Shown: positions 1-9,400, counted from the first letter of the stretch. The stretch is 64,000 bases of DNA from Pseudomonas sp. Irchel 3E20 (GCF_900187645.1 NZ_FYEE01000005.1:1-64000), one strand, 5' to 3'. Program-made: numbers and translations. Notes: generated by a model from the letters alone, not told the origin.

Positions 1-2050
1 TCGCCGCCTTCGGTGACGGTGGTTTTATCCACGGTCAGGGTGGCGACCACTTCGGTTTCGGTGTCATTCACGACTACCGAAGCATCACCGCCGATCACCA
101 GGTTCTCGAAGGATTTGCCGTCCACAGTGGCGGTATCGATGCCCATGGGCACGGTTTCGCCGTCTTTGTAGACGTCGTCGCCTTGCGCGGCACGTTCGTA
201 CGGAACGCTCAACTCGCCAGCCTTGATAACGACAACAGCGCCGTTTTTGAGGGTCACGGTCAAATCGTGATCCAACTTCTGGCTGACGCTGACGGTGAAT
301 TTCTGTGCTTGGTTCTCGAAGACCGGGCCGTCGCCAGTGATCGAAACAGTCACCTTGTCGCCTTCGCCGGTTGGCTGATCGGTAACGGTGGTGGTGTGCT
401 CTTTCGGATCGAGAGTCAGTTTCTCGAAGTCATCGGCGCCATCAACACCGACGAGTTTGTTGACCAGCGAAGGTTGGCCGCCGGTGAACACGTCATTGGT
501 GGTTTGGACGACCACAGTACCGGTGGTTTCGCCGGCCTTAACGTTAATTTTGGTGCCGTCGCTGAGGGTGAAGGTCAGTGGACCATGGCTCTCCATCGGC
601 AGGCCGGCCTTGTTGGTCAGCGTGACGGTGTAAGTCACGTCGCCGCCTTCGGTGACGGTGGTTTTATCCACAGTCAGGGTGGCGACCACTTCGGTTTCGG
701 TGTCGTTCACGACTACCGAGGCATCACCGCCGATCACCAGGTTCTCGAAGGATTTGCCGTCCACGGTGGCGGTGTCGATGCCCATGGGCACGGTTTCGCC
801 GTCTTTGTAGACGTCATCGCCTTGAGCAGCGCGCTCGTAAGGAACGCTCAACTCGCCAGCCTTGATAACCACGACTGCGCCGTTTTTCAGGGTCACGGTG
901 AGGTCATGGTCGAGTTTTTGGCTGACCGAAACGGTGAATTTCTGCGCTTGGTTCTCGAAGACTGGACCATCGCCAGTGATCGAAACAGTCACCTTGTCAC
1001 CTTCGCCGGTCGGCTGATCGGTAACGGTAGTGGTGTGTTCTTTCGGATCGAGGGTCAGTTTCTCGAAATCGTCTGCGCCATCAACACCGACGAGTTTGTT
1101 CACCAGCGAAGGTTGGCCGCCAGTGAACACATCGTTGGTGGTTTGGACGACCGCAGTACCGGTGGTTTCGCCGGCCTTAACAGAGATTTTGGTGCCGTCG
1201 CTCAGGGTGAACGTCAGCGGGCCGTGGCTCTCCATCGGCAGGCCGGCTTTGTTGGTCAGCGTGACGGTGTAGGTCACGTCGCCGCCTTCGGTGACGGTGG
1301 TTTTATCCACAGTCAGGGTGGCAACCACTTCGGTTTCGGTGTCGTTCACGACTACCGAAGCATCACCGCCGATCACCAGGTTTTCGAAGGACTTGCCATC
1401 CACAGTGGCGGTGTCGATGCCCATTGGGACGGTTTCGCCGTCTTTATAGACGTCGTCGCCTTGAGCGGCACGCTCGTACGGAACGCTCAACTCGCCAGCC
1501 TTGATAACCACGACTGCGCCGTTTTTAAGGGTCACGGTCAAATCGTGATCCAACTTCTGGCTGACGCTGACGGTGAATTTCTGTGCTTGGTTCTCGAAGA
1601 CTGGACCGTCGCCAGTGATCGAAACAGTCACCTTGTCACCTTCGCCGGTCGGCTGATCGGTAACGGTGGTGGTGTGTTCTTTTGGATCGAGGGTCAGTTT
1701 TTCAAACTGCTCCACGCCCATGCCTTCAACGCCTACCAGCTTATTAACCAGCGCTGGCTGGCCGCCAGTGAACACGTCATTGGTGGTTTGGACGACAGCA
1801 GTACCGGTGGTTTCACCTGCTTTGACGGAGATTTTGGTGCCGTCGCTCAGGGTGAACGTCAGCGGGCCATGGCTCTCCATCGGCAGGCCGGCCTTGTTGG
1901 TCAGCGTGACGGTGTAGGTCACGTCGCCGCCTTCGGTGACGGTGGTTTTGTCCACGGTCAGGGTGGCAACCACTTCGGTTTCGGTGTCGTTGATCTGCAC
2001 CTCGGCGCTGTCGCCGATCACCAGGTTTTCAAAGGTCTTGCCGTCTACCG
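1..2050. repeat. 639-645 bp tandem repeats within the adhesin gene
   Basis: The same landmark (CGCCGCCTTCGGTGACGG) recurs at 2, 641, 1280 and 1925, giving periods of 639, 639 and 645 bp. The units are near-identical DNA, each coding two Ig-like domains of about 100 residues. The third interval is 6 bp longer because two codons were added in one domain. The array runs out of the window to the left, so the copy number is unknown. Confidence 0.9.
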
Positions 2051-3701
2051 AGGCGTCGGTGATGCCCAGTTCCACGGTTTCGCCGTCTTTGTAAACGTCG
2101 TCGCCCTGCACGGGCAGGGTGTAGGTGGTTTGGGTTTCGCCGGCCTTGATGACGACGCTTTCGCCGTTGCTCAGTTTGACGGTGAGGTCGTGGTCGAGTT
2201 TTTGGTCGACTTTGATGGTGAAGGTCGGGGCGGCGTTTTCCAGGACATCGCCGGCGCCTTCGATGGTGACGGTCACGGTGTCTGGGGTGTCGGTGATGGT
2301 GGTCACCGCCGGGGTCGGGTTGGGCGCCAGGTCTTCGAAGTTGCCGCCGGTGGTGCCGGTGATGGTGGTTTCGACGGTACTGCCGTTGACGTAGACGTCA
2401 TTGGCCGGCGTCGGGAAGCTTACGGTGCCGGTGGTTTGGCCCGCTTCGATGGTGATGACCGCGCCGTTGGACAGGGTCACGGTCATCGCGGTGCCGGCCG
2501 GGTTGGTCAGGGTCGCGGTGTAGGTGATCGAACCGCCTTCGGCCACGGTATTGGTGGCGGTCAGGGTCAGGCCGGTGGTGTCTTTGGAGTCGGTGATGGT
2601 GGTCACCGCTGGCGTCGGGTTGGGCACCAGGTTTTCGAAGTTGCCGCCGGTGGCACCGGTGATGGTGGTGGTGACGGTGCTGCCGTTGTTGTAGACGTCG
2701 TTCGGCGCGGTCGGCACGTTGACGGTGCCGGTGGTCTGGCCCGCGTCGATGGTGATGGTGGTGCCGTTGGACAGCGTGACGGTGACCGGCGTCTGAGCCG
2801 GGTTGGTCAGGGTCGCGGTATAGGTGATCGCGCCGCCTTCAGTAATAGAAGGGTTCGACGTCAGGGTCACGGTGGTGGTGTCGATGGTGTCGGTGACTTG
2901 GGTCACGGCCGGTGTCGGGTCGACGGTCAGCACCAGGCCGCCACCGCCGGTGGTGCCGGTCACGGTGACGGTGATCTGGCCCGGGTCGATGTAAACGCTG
3001 TCGTTCGGCGCCAGCGGCACATTGACGCTGCCGGTGGTTTGGCCGGCCGGGATGACGATGACCGAGCCGTTGGACAGGGTGATGACCAGGTTGGTGGTCG
3101 GTGCCTGCGTCACGTTGGCGGTGTAGACGAGTACGCCACCGGCTTCAGTGATGGTCGGTGTGGCGCTGAGGGTCAGGGTCGAGTCGCGCGGCACCAGGGT
3201 GTTGCTGGTGTCGGTGGGCTGGCCGCCGAGGATCTGGTTGGTCGCTGCTGCACCGTTACCCAGGCCTTCGGTGGGGAAGCCGATGGTGGGGTCAACCCGG
3301 CCTGCGGTGGCATCCAGCACCACGAAGCTGTGGCCGCCGCCTGCCGCACCGCTGTTGCCCGTGCCGGTGTTGCCGGCCGCGGTGGCTTCCAGGTCAGTGG
3401 TCGGGTCGACGCCCGCGACGATGGCTTGCTGCAGTTCTTCAACTGACGGCGCCGATTGCGCAGTGGCCTGGGCCAGGTCGGTGGTGGAGTCCGGCGCGGT
3501 GCCGCTCCACTGGGTGTCACGGCCCAGGTCGAGGGTGCGGCCGTCGGCCAGCTCGAGCGTGGCGGCACCGGACAGGCCGGTGTCTACCTGGTCGCCTGCA
3601 AAGAGGCGATCACCTTCAATCAGTACACGCCGAATGCCCTCGGGGGACACAACGAAAACTTGGCCAACAATGCTTTTGACGATGGCAACAACACTGCTCA
3701 T
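1..3701 (-). CDS. lapA: LapA-family giant RTX adhesin, N-terminal part (cut by left window edge)
   Basis: This is the N-terminal 1233 codons of a very large repetitive surface adhesin; the frame stays open to base 1. Translation begins MSSVVAIVKSIVGQVFVVSP and reads as the LapA retention module, which in this family plugs the TolC-like pore and holds the adhesin at the surface. TAAG lies at residues 107-110, the position where LapG protease cleaves P. fluorescens LapA (between A108 and A109). After a glycine-rich linker come roughly 100-residue Calx-beta/Ig-like repeats, first diverged, then near-identical pairs of about 213 residues. The start is supported by GGAG 8 bases upstream. It is divergent from lapEBC. 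The RTX C-terminus and secretion signal lie outside the window. MapA is the paralogous alternative; the retention module looks more like LapA. Confidence 0.88.
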   Translation of the reverse strand, partial: MSSVVAIVKSIVGQVFVVSPEGIRRVLIEGDRLFAGDQVDTGLSGAATLELADGRTLDLGRDTQWSGTAPDSTTDLAQATAQSAPSVEELQQAIVAGVDPTTDLEATAAGNTGTGNSGAAGGGHSFVVLDATAGRVDPTIGFPTEGLGNGAAATNQILGGQPTDTSNTLVPRDSTLTLSATPTITEAGGVLVYTANVTQAPTTNLVITLSNGSVIVIPAGQTTGSVNVPLAPNDSVYIDPGQITVTVTGTTGGGGLVLTVDPTPAVTQVTDTIDTTTVTLTSNPSITEGGAITYTATLTNPAQTPVTVTLSNGTTITIDAGQTTGTVNVPTAPNDVYNNGSTVTTTITGATGGNFENLVPNPTPAVTTITDSKDTTGLTLTATNTVAEGGSITYTATLTNPAGTAMTVTLSNGAVITIEAGQTTGTVSFPTPANDVYVNGSTVETTITGTTGGNFEDLAPNPTPAVTTITDTPDTVTVTIEGAGDVLENAAPTFTIKVDQKLDHDLTVKLSNGESVVIKAGETQTTYTLPVQGDDVYKDGETVELGITDASVDGKTFENLVIGDSAEVQINDTETEVVATLTVDKTTVTEGGDVTYTVTLTNKAGLPMESHGPLTFTLSDGTKISVKAGETTGTAVVQTTNDVFTGGQPALVNKLVGVEGMGVEQFEKLTLDPKEHTTTVTDQPTGEGDKVTVSITGDGPVFENQAQKFTVSVSQKLDHDLTVTLKNGAVVVIKAGELSVPYERAAQGDDVYKDGETVPMGIDTATVDGKSFENLVIGGDASVVVNDTETEVVATLTVDKTTVTEGGDVTYTVTLTNKAGLPMESHGPLTFTLSDGTKISVKAGETTGTAVVQTTNDVFTGGQPSLVNKLVGVDGADDFEKLTLDPKEHTTTVTDQPTGEGDKVTVSITGDGPVFENQAQKFTVSVSQKLDHDLTVTLKNGAVVVIKAGELSVPYERAAQGDDVYKDGETVPMGIDTATVDGKSFENLVIGGDASVVVNDTETEVVATLTVDKTTVTEGGDVTYTVTLTNKAGLPMESHGPLTFTLSDGTKINVKAGETTGTVVVQTTNDVFTGGQPSLVNKLVGVDGADDFEKLTLDPKEHTTTVTDQPTGEGDKVTVSITGDGPVFENQAQKFTVSVSQKLDHDLTVTLKNGAVVVIKAGELSVPYERAAQGDDVYKDGETVPMGIDTATVDGKSFENLVIGGDASVVVNDTETEVVATLTVDKTTVTEGG

Positions 3702-4045
3702 TGAAGATTCTCCAGGTACCGTTCAGTAGACGTCCATGTGCCTGATGAGCATTGGCCCGATCAGACTGGATGTAAGTTCAAAATGTTTTGACGCTTCTAT
3801 TCGTCAATTATTTGGCTATATTTTTTAGAAATTAACTTTATGCCAAACTATTGACCTTCTGGGTGCCATCCTAAACAATCGCCCCAGTAATGTCACATTG
3901 ATATTTACGCGGCGACCTGTCCTACAGTGTGTGATCCAGTTCCGATTTTGAACTTTCCGACATACGGTCATTACGGTTGCTATTTTCCGAGACAGCGCCC
4001 CATGGAGCTGTGATTTGAGACAAGAAAGTCCTAGGAATCTTTAAC
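3702..4045. promoter_or_regulatory. Divergent lapA / lapEBC control region
   Basis: This AT-rich 344-bp gap between divergent starts must hold both promoters. I see a perfect inverted repeat TTGACG-N8-CGTCAA at 3788-3807. Overlapping its right end is GTCAATTATTTGGC (3803-3816), which matches 11 of 14 positions of the FleQ-type palindrome as I recall it (GTCAATAAATTGAC). FleQ is known to control lapA in pseudomonads; binding here is inference. I could not assign convincing -35/-10 pairs. Confidence 0.45.
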
Positions 4046-5398
4046 ATGCGTTCGCACTTGTTCAAGGCAATACCGTTCGTCCTCGCAGCCGGCTTCGTAC
4101 AGGCCCAAAGCCTGCCCCAAGCGATGCAGCAAGCGCTGGATGTCCACCCGGAAATCCAGGCTGGCGTAAACAGTCGCCTGGCGGCTGACTATCAGTTGAA
4201 AGCAGCCAAGGGCGGCTACCTGCCCAAGGTTGACCTGCTGGCCGGTTATGGCCGCGAAGGCACCGACAGCCCGGGTTCCCGTGCCGGTAGCCCGCGCAAC
4301 GACTGGGAGACGCTCAACCGCAGTGAGTCGAGCCTGCGCCTGTCGCAAATGGTTTTTGACGGTTTTGCGACGTCCAGCGAAGTGGGGCGTCAACAAGCCA
4401 ACGTGAACTCGCGCGCCTACTCGTTGCTCGGTTCGTCCGAACGTACGGGTTTGACCGTAGCCCAGGTTTACCTGGATGTCCTGACCCGCCGCGAATTCGT
4501 GCGCCTGGCTGAAGACAACCTGAGCAACCACGAACGCGTCTACGACCAGATCAAGCTGCGCACCCAGCGCGGTGTTGGCAGCCGCGCCGACCTCGACCAG
4601 GCCGAAGCGCGCCTGGCCCAGGCCCGCAACAACCTGATTACCGAACAGACCAACCTGGCCGATGCCCAGACCAACTACCTGAGCGCAGTCGGCCAGTTGC
4701 CCGATCAGCTGGAGCGCCCGGCACCGTTCATGGCGTTGCTGCCGGCGAACCTGGATGAAGCCCGCCGCCAGATGCTGGAAAACAGCCCGATCCTGCGCTC
4801 GGCCGAGTCCGACATCGTCGCCGCCGAGAAGCAGTACGAAGCCGCCAAGTCGACCTTCTACCCGCGCTTCGACGCTGAGCTGGGCCGCACCGCCGACAAC
4901 AACCTGGACGGCACCGAAGGGCACAACAACGAATGGCAGGCCATGCTGCGCATGCGCTTCAACCTGTTCGCCGGTGGTAGCAACAAGGCTGACCTGGAAT
5001 CGAAGTCCTACCAGTCCAACCAGGCCCTGGATATCCGCAACAACGCCTTGCGCGTGTTGAACGAAGAGCTGGGCCTGGCCTGGAACGCGCTGGAAAACGC
5101 CAACGCCCAGGTGCCGATTGCCCAGCAGTATGTGGACTACAGTACAAGCGTTCGCACCGCTTACCAGAAGCAGTTCAGCCTCGGTGAGCGAACCCTGCTC
5201 GACTTGCTCGATAGTGAGAACGAACTGTTCACCGCTTCGCGCCGCTTGGCCGAAATCAAAAACACACAGTTATTTACTCAATATCGAATCAAGGCGACCA
5301 TGGGCGAGTTGCTCAAGAGCCAGGGAGTGGTCGCGCCGATGGCCTCCGTCGTACAGAACGACGTGAAGCCCAAGGTGCAATTGCCTGGGATGAATTGA
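4046..5398 (+). CDS. lapE: LapE, TolC-family outer-membrane pore of the adhesin exporter
   Basis: A 450-residue outer-membrane efflux protein. A Sec signal peptide covers about residues 1-20 (hydrophobic FVLAAGFVQA). Two TolC-type coiled-coil/beta repeats follow, with typical family phrases such as SSLRLSQMVFDG near residue 95 and the matching second-half pattern near residue 310. It should form the outer-membrane duct through which LapB and LapC push the adhesin, and in which the uncleaved retention module stays anchored. AGGAA lies 8 bases before the ATG. It is first in a tight operon: lapB begins about 40 bases after the stop. Order and neighbours decide the name; by itself it would only be called TolC-like. 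Confidence 0.88.
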   Translation: MRSHLFKAIPFVLAAGFVQAQSLPQAMQQALDVHPEIQAGVNSRLAADYQLKAAKGGYLPKVDLLAGYGREGTDSPGSRAGSPRNDWETLNRSESSLRLSQMVFDGFATSSEVGRQQANVNSRAYSLLGSSERTGLTVAQVYLDVLTRREFVRLAEDNLSNHERVYDQIKLRTQRGVGSRADLDQAEARLAQARNNLITEQTNLADAQTNYLSAVGQLPDQLERPAPFMALLPANLDEARRQMLENSPILRSAESDIVAAEKQYEAAKSTFYPRFDAELGRTADNNLDGTEGHNNEWQAMLRMRFNLFAGGSNKADLESKSYQSNQALDIRNNALRVLNEELGLAWNALENANAQVPIAQQYVDYSTSVRTAYQKQFSLGERTLLDLLDSENELFTASRRLAEIKNTQLFTQYRIKATMGELLKSQGVVAPMASVVQNDVKPKVQLPGMN

Positions 5399-5436
5399 GT
5401 AGAACCTCATTGTCCAATCGGTAGAGAGTGTCCAGC

Positions 5437-7590
5437 GTGGAATCAGAAGTTAGTCGAGTTCATCTCAGTCATGATCCACGCACGCTGCACGACGATCCGT
5501 TACTGGATGGTCTGATGGCGTTGTGCACACTGCATCAGAAGCCTGCCAGCGCGGCGATGCTGACCACCGGTCTGCCATTGCCCGCGCAGCGCCTGAGCGT
5601 CGAGTTGCTGCCCCGCGCAGCTGCCCGCGCCGGCCTGCAGGGGCGGGTGTTGCAACGCAAGCTGGAGCAGATCCCCGAAATCGCCATGCCGGCCCTCCTG
5701 TTGCTCAAGGAAGGTCGCAGCGCCGTGCTCGTCGGCTGGGACGGCGACAATGCGCGCCTGCTGCTCAGCGAGAGCGATGGCGGCGAAGTCAGCGTCAACC
5801 GCGAAAAACTGGCTGACGACTACAGCGGCCAAGTGTTCTTCGCCCAACCCCAACACAAATTCGACGTGAACCACGGCACGCTGATCCCGCGCGCGCGCTC
5901 TTGGTTCCGCGACACCTTGAAGCGCTCGCGCTGGCTGTATGCCGATGCGATCGCCGCCAGTTTCCTGATTAACGTCATCGCCATGGCCGCCCCGCTGTTC
6001 GTGATGAACGTCTACGACCGCGTGGTGCCCAACCAGGCCGCTGCGACCCTGTGGGTGCTGGCCATCGGCATCACCGGCGCCTATATCTTCGACCTGATCC
6101 TCAAGAGCCTGCGCAGCCTGTGCCTGGACCTGGCGGGCAAGAAGACCGACCTGATTATCTCGGCCACGCTGTTTGAACGCATCGTCGGCATGTCGATGAA
6201 GTTCCGCCCGGCGCGGGTCGGCAGCTTTGCCCAGAACATCCATGAGTTCCAGAGCCTGCGCGACTTCCTCGCCTCGCTGACCCTGGCCAGCCTGATCGAT
6301 TTGCCGTTCACCCTGCTGATCTTCATGGTCATCGGCATTCTCGGCGGGCACTTGGTGTGGATTCCGGTGCTGGCCTTCCCGATTGCCCTGGGCATCGGCT
6401 ACGCCTTGCAGAAACCGCTGATGGCGACCATGGAGCGCACCATGGCCCTGGCCTCGGAGCGCCAGTCGAGCCTGATCGAAACCCTCGCCGGGCTGGACGC
6501 GGTAAAGGTCAACAACGCCGAAAGCGAACGCCAGTACCAGTGGGAACAGACCATCGGCACCCTCAGCCGCCTCGAGTTGCGCGTGAAGATGCTCTCGGGC
6601 CTGGCGATGAACATCACCCTGCTGATCCAGCAACTGGCTGGCGTCATCATGATCGTCTTCGGTGTGTACCAGATCATCGACGGCAACCTCAGCATGGGCG
6701 GCCTGATCGCCTGCTACATGCTTAGTGGCCGGGCGCTGAGCCCGCTGGCCTCGCTGTCCGGGCTGCTGACCCGCTACCAGCAGGCCAAGGTGACCATGGT
6801 CTCGGTCGACCAAATGATGGAACTGCCCCAGGAGCGCAATTTCGAAGAGCGCCCCCTGAGCCGCAAAACGGTGCAGGGCGCCATCGAATGCCGCCAGCTC
6901 AACTTCACCTACCCGAACCAGCAGAACGCTGCGCTCAAGAACATCAACCTGGTCATCAAGCCCGGCGAGAAAGTCGGCATCATCGGCCGCAGCGGCTCGG
7001 GCAAAAGCTCCCTGGCCAAGTTGCTGGTGGGCCTTTACCAGCCTGACGATGGGGCTTTGCTGGTGGACGGCGTGGACATCCGCCAGATCGACATCAGCGA
7101 GCTGCGCCACAACATCGGCTACGTGCCGCAAGACATCCAACTGCTGGCCGGCACCCTGCGCGATAACCTGGTGTCCGGCGCCCGCTATGTAGAAGACGAA
7201 CTCGTCTTGCAAGCCGCCGAACTGGCCGGCGTGCACGAATTCGCCCGCCTTCACCCGCAGGGCTACGAGCTGCAAGTGGGCGAGCGCGGGCAGAACCTCT
7301 CGGGCGGGCAGCGGCAAAACGTCGCCCTGGCCCGGGCGTTGCTGCTCAACCCGCCGATCCTGCTGCTCGACGAACCCACCAGCGCCATGGACAACACCGG
7401 CGAAGAACGCTTGAAGCAACGCCTGCAAGCGGTGGTGGAAAACAAAACCGTGGTGCTGGTCACGCACCGTGCCTCCCTGCTGTCGCTGGTCGATCGCCTG
7501 TTGGTGATCGACCGTGGGCAAATTCTCGCCGACGGCCCTAAAGCCGTTGTGATGGAAGCGTTGAAGAAGGGGCAGATCAGTGTTGCTTAA
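5437..7590 (+). CDS. lapB: LapB, type I secretion ABC transporter with degenerate C39 domain
   Basis: An inner-membrane ATPase of about 717 residues for type I secretion. The N-terminal ~130 residues have the C39 peptidase fold, but I cannot find the catalytic Cys (the position reads LLDGLMALC), so it is a C39-like recognition domain. Membrane segments run from about residue 165 to 440. The nucleotide-binding domain has Walker A GRSGSGKSS (about 516-524), signature LSGGQRQ (about 620), Walker B ILLLDEPT (about 642) and an H-loop VTHR. GTG at 5437 is preferred because AGAGAG sits 8 bases upstream. An in-frame GTG at 5428 has no properly spaced site. Its end overlaps lapC by 11 bases, implying coupled translation. 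Confidence 0.88.
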   Translation: MESEVSRVHLSHDPRTLHDDPLLDGLMALCTLHQKPASAAMLTTGLPLPAQRLSVELLPRAAARAGLQGRVLQRKLEQIPEIAMPALLLLKEGRSAVLVGWDGDNARLLLSESDGGEVSVNREKLADDYSGQVFFAQPQHKFDVNHGTLIPRARSWFRDTLKRSRWLYADAIAASFLINVIAMAAPLFVMNVYDRVVPNQAAATLWVLAIGITGAYIFDLILKSLRSLCLDLAGKKTDLIISATLFERIVGMSMKFRPARVGSFAQNIHEFQSLRDFLASLTLASLIDLPFTLLIFMVIGILGGHLVWIPVLAFPIALGIGYALQKPLMATMERTMALASERQSSLIETLAGLDAVKVNNAESERQYQWEQTIGTLSRLELRVKMLSGLAMNITLLIQQLAGVIMIVFGVYQIIDGNLSMGGLIACYMLSGRALSPLASLSGLLTRYQQAKVTMVSVDQMMELPQERNFEERPLSRKTVQGAIECRQLNFTYPNQQNAALKNINLVIKPGEKVGIIGRSGSGKSSLAKLLVGLYQPDDGALLVDGVDIRQIDISELRHNIGYVPQDIQLLAGTLRDNLVSGARYVEDELVLQAAELAGVHEFARLHPQGYELQVGERGQNLSGGQRQNVALARALLLNPPILLLDEPTSAMDNTGEERLKQRLQAVVENKTVVLVTHRASLLSLVDRLLVIDRGQILADGPKAVVMEALKKGQISVA

Positions 7591-8947
7591 GTCCGGTTGG
7601 AAAGATTCGATTCTGCGTTACTTCAAAGGCTCCGACTCCCTGCAAGGCCAGCCGCTGCCGGAGGTCAACAAGGCGTTGATCGAAGACGCCCCGCGCGTGG
7701 TGCGCCTGACCATCTACGGCATCATCGGCTTCTTCCTGTTCATGCTGCTGTGGGCCAATTTCGCGGTGATCGACGAAGTGACCCGCGGCGACGGCAAGGC
7801 GATTCCCTCGTCCAAGCTGCAAAAAATCCAGAACCTGGAGGGCGGCATCGTCGCCGAGCTGTTCGTCAAGGAAGGGCAGATCGTCGAAGCCGGCGCGCCG
7901 CTGATTCGCCTCGATGACACCCGGTTCGTCTCCAACGTCGGCGAGACCGAGGCCGATCGCCTGGCCATGCTGCTGCGGGTGGAGCGCCTGAGCGCGGAGG
8001 TCGAGGACCGCCCGCTGAGCTTCCCCGAAGACGTGATGAAAGCCGTGCCGGTGCAGGCCGACAACGAAAAATCCCTGTACGAAAGCCGCCGCCAGCAACT
8101 GCTCGACGAGGTCGGCGGGTTGCAGGAGCAGTTGATCCAGCGTCAGCAGGAGCTGCGTGAGTTCAGCTCCAAACAGGCGCAATACCGCCAGCAACTGAAC
8201 CTGCAACGCCAGGAAATCAACATGTCCGAGCCGTTGGTGGCTCAGGGCGCGGTATCGCCGGTGGAAGTGCTGCGCCTCAAACGCGCCGAAGTCGAAACCC
8301 GTGGCCAGTTGGACGCCACCACCCTGGCGATCCCCCGCGCCGAATCGGCGATCAAGGAAGTGCAGCGCAAGATCGACGAAACGCGCGGCAAGTTTCGCAG
8401 CGAAGCCTTGGGCCAACTCAACGAGGCGCGCACCGACCTGAGCAAGGCCAGCGCCACCGGCAAGGCTTTGGAGGACCGCGTCAGCCGAACCCTGGTGACC
8501 TCGCCGGTACGCGGCATCGTCAAGCAGCTGCTGGTCAATACCATCGGCGGCGTGATTCAGCCGGGCAGCGACCTGGTGGAAATCGTGCCCCTGGACGACA
8601 CCCTGCTGGTGGAAGCGAAAATCCGCCCGCAGGACATCGCCTTCCTGCACCCGGGCCAAGAGGCGGTGGTCAAGTTCACCGCCTACGACTACACCATCTA
8701 CGGCGGCCTCAAGGCCAAGTTGGTGCAGATCGGCGCCGACACCATCACCGACGAAGACAAGAAAACCACCTACTACATGATTACCCTGCGCACCGAGCGC
8801 AGCCACCTGGGCACTGACGACAAGCCGCTGATTATCATCCCCGGCATGGTGGCCACGGTGGACATCATCACCGGCAAGAAAAGCGTCTTGAGCTACCTGC
8901 TCAAACCAATCATCCGCGCCCGCGCCGAGGCCTTGCACGAGCGCTGA
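7580..8947 (+). CDS. lapC: LapC, HlyD-family membrane fusion protein
   Basis: A 455-residue periplasmic adaptor joining LapB to LapE. It has a short cytoplasmic N-terminus, one membrane helix at about residues 43-63 (IYGIIGFFLFMLLWANFAV), a lipoyl/beta-barrel entry (VDEVTRGDGK-like region, then NLEGGIVAELFVKEGQIVEAG), a long coiled coil (about residues 150-310) and a second lipoyl half ending in a beta-barrel (LVTSPVRGIVKQLLVNTIGG onward). This order is typical of type I secretion adaptors of the HlyD/LapC kind. The GTG start overlaps the end of lapB, with GAAGGGGC just upstream. The gene ends the operon, facing the convergent XRE gene. Confidence 0.87.
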   Translation: MLLKSGWKDSILRYFKGSDSLQGQPLPEVNKALIEDAPRVVRLTIYGIIGFFLFMLLWANFAVIDEVTRGDGKAIPSSKLQKIQNLEGGIVAELFVKEGQIVEAGAPLIRLDDTRFVSNVGETEADRLAMLLRVERLSAEVEDRPLSFPEDVMKAVPVQADNEKSLYESRRQQLLDEVGGLQEQLIQRQQELREFSSKQAQYRQQLNLQRQEINMSEPLVAQGAVSPVEVLRLKRAEVETRGQLDATTLAIPRAESAIKEVQRKIDETRGKFRSEALGQLNEARTDLSKASATGKALEDRVSRTLVTSPVRGIVKQLLVNTIGGVIQPGSDLVEIVPLDDTLLVEAKIRPQDIAFLHPGQEAVVKFTAYDYTIYGGLKAKLVQIGADTITDEDKKTTYYMITLRTERSHLGTDDKPLIIIPGMVATVDIITGKKSVLSYLLKPIIRARAEALHER

Positions 8948-8975
8948 TGGGGCATTGGAGCGGCGCTCTAGCGGT

Positions 8976-9007
8976 GGGTGCTGGGTTTGGGGGCGGGGTG
9001 GGTAGGG
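8976..9007 (+). other. G-tract cluster with G-quadruplex potential
   Basis: Six runs of three or more G (GGG, GGG, GGGGG, GGGG, GGG, GGG) separated by 1-4 bases lie just after the lapC stop, between convergent genes. The pattern satisfies the usual G-quadruplex rule. No ordinary terminator hairpin is visible in this gap. Confidence 0.45.
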
Positions 9008-9043
9008 AGGCGTCGGTTCGACTGCGCGGCGGTGGTGCCAGGT

Positions 9044-9400
9044 TCACGAGGGTTGGGACGGGCCCTTGGCCTTGAGCACCTTGACCACTTCCGTGACCAG
9101 GTTCACCACGATCACCCGTTCCTCGGTGGGCAGGCTCTGAATCAGTTCGTTGACGCTCTGTGAGTGGCTGTGGGCATCATTGGCACTGGCGCGTACCAGG
9201 TCGCTCAGCGAACACTCCAGCACTTCCGACATCTGTTGCAGGCGCGTCAAGGAGATGGAGATCACTCCGTTTTCCATGCGGCTGATGGTTTCCTTCTCCA
9301 CTCCAATGGCCTCGGCCATGTAGGCCTGTGTCAGGCCCTTGGCCTTACGGCGAAACGCAATGGTTGCCCCGACTCTATGTGCCACCGTGCGTTCTTTCAT
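9044..9400 (-). CDS. XRE-family transcriptional regulator
   Basis: A 118-residue protein with a helix-turn-helix of the Cro/CI (HTH_3) type at about residues 8-65 (RVGATIAFRRKAKGLTQAYM, then VEKETISRMENGVISIS). The C-terminal half (NELIQSLPTEERVIVVNLVTEV) is helical and probably used for dimerisation. The domain order fits small pseudomonad XRE regulators. It is convergent with lapC and divergent from the chemoreceptor gene, so it may act on itself or on that neighbour; a 10-bp direct repeat (CTTGCGTCAT at 9414-9423 and 9501-9510) in the shared upstream region is a candidate operator. The target and ligand are unknown. Confidence 0.75.
   Translation of the reverse strand: MKERTVAHRVGATIAFRRKAKGLTQAYMAEAIGVEKETISRMENGVISISLTRLQQMSEVLECSLSDLVRASANDAHSHSQSVNELIQSLPTEERVIVVNLVTEVVKVLKAKGPSQPS

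Noticed and set aside
183..3446. Long plus-strand open frame of 1087 codons
   Set aside because: It is antisense to the LapA-type adhesin. Its translation is a repetitive shadow of the repeats, while the minus strand gives a recognisable retention module and Ig-like domains.
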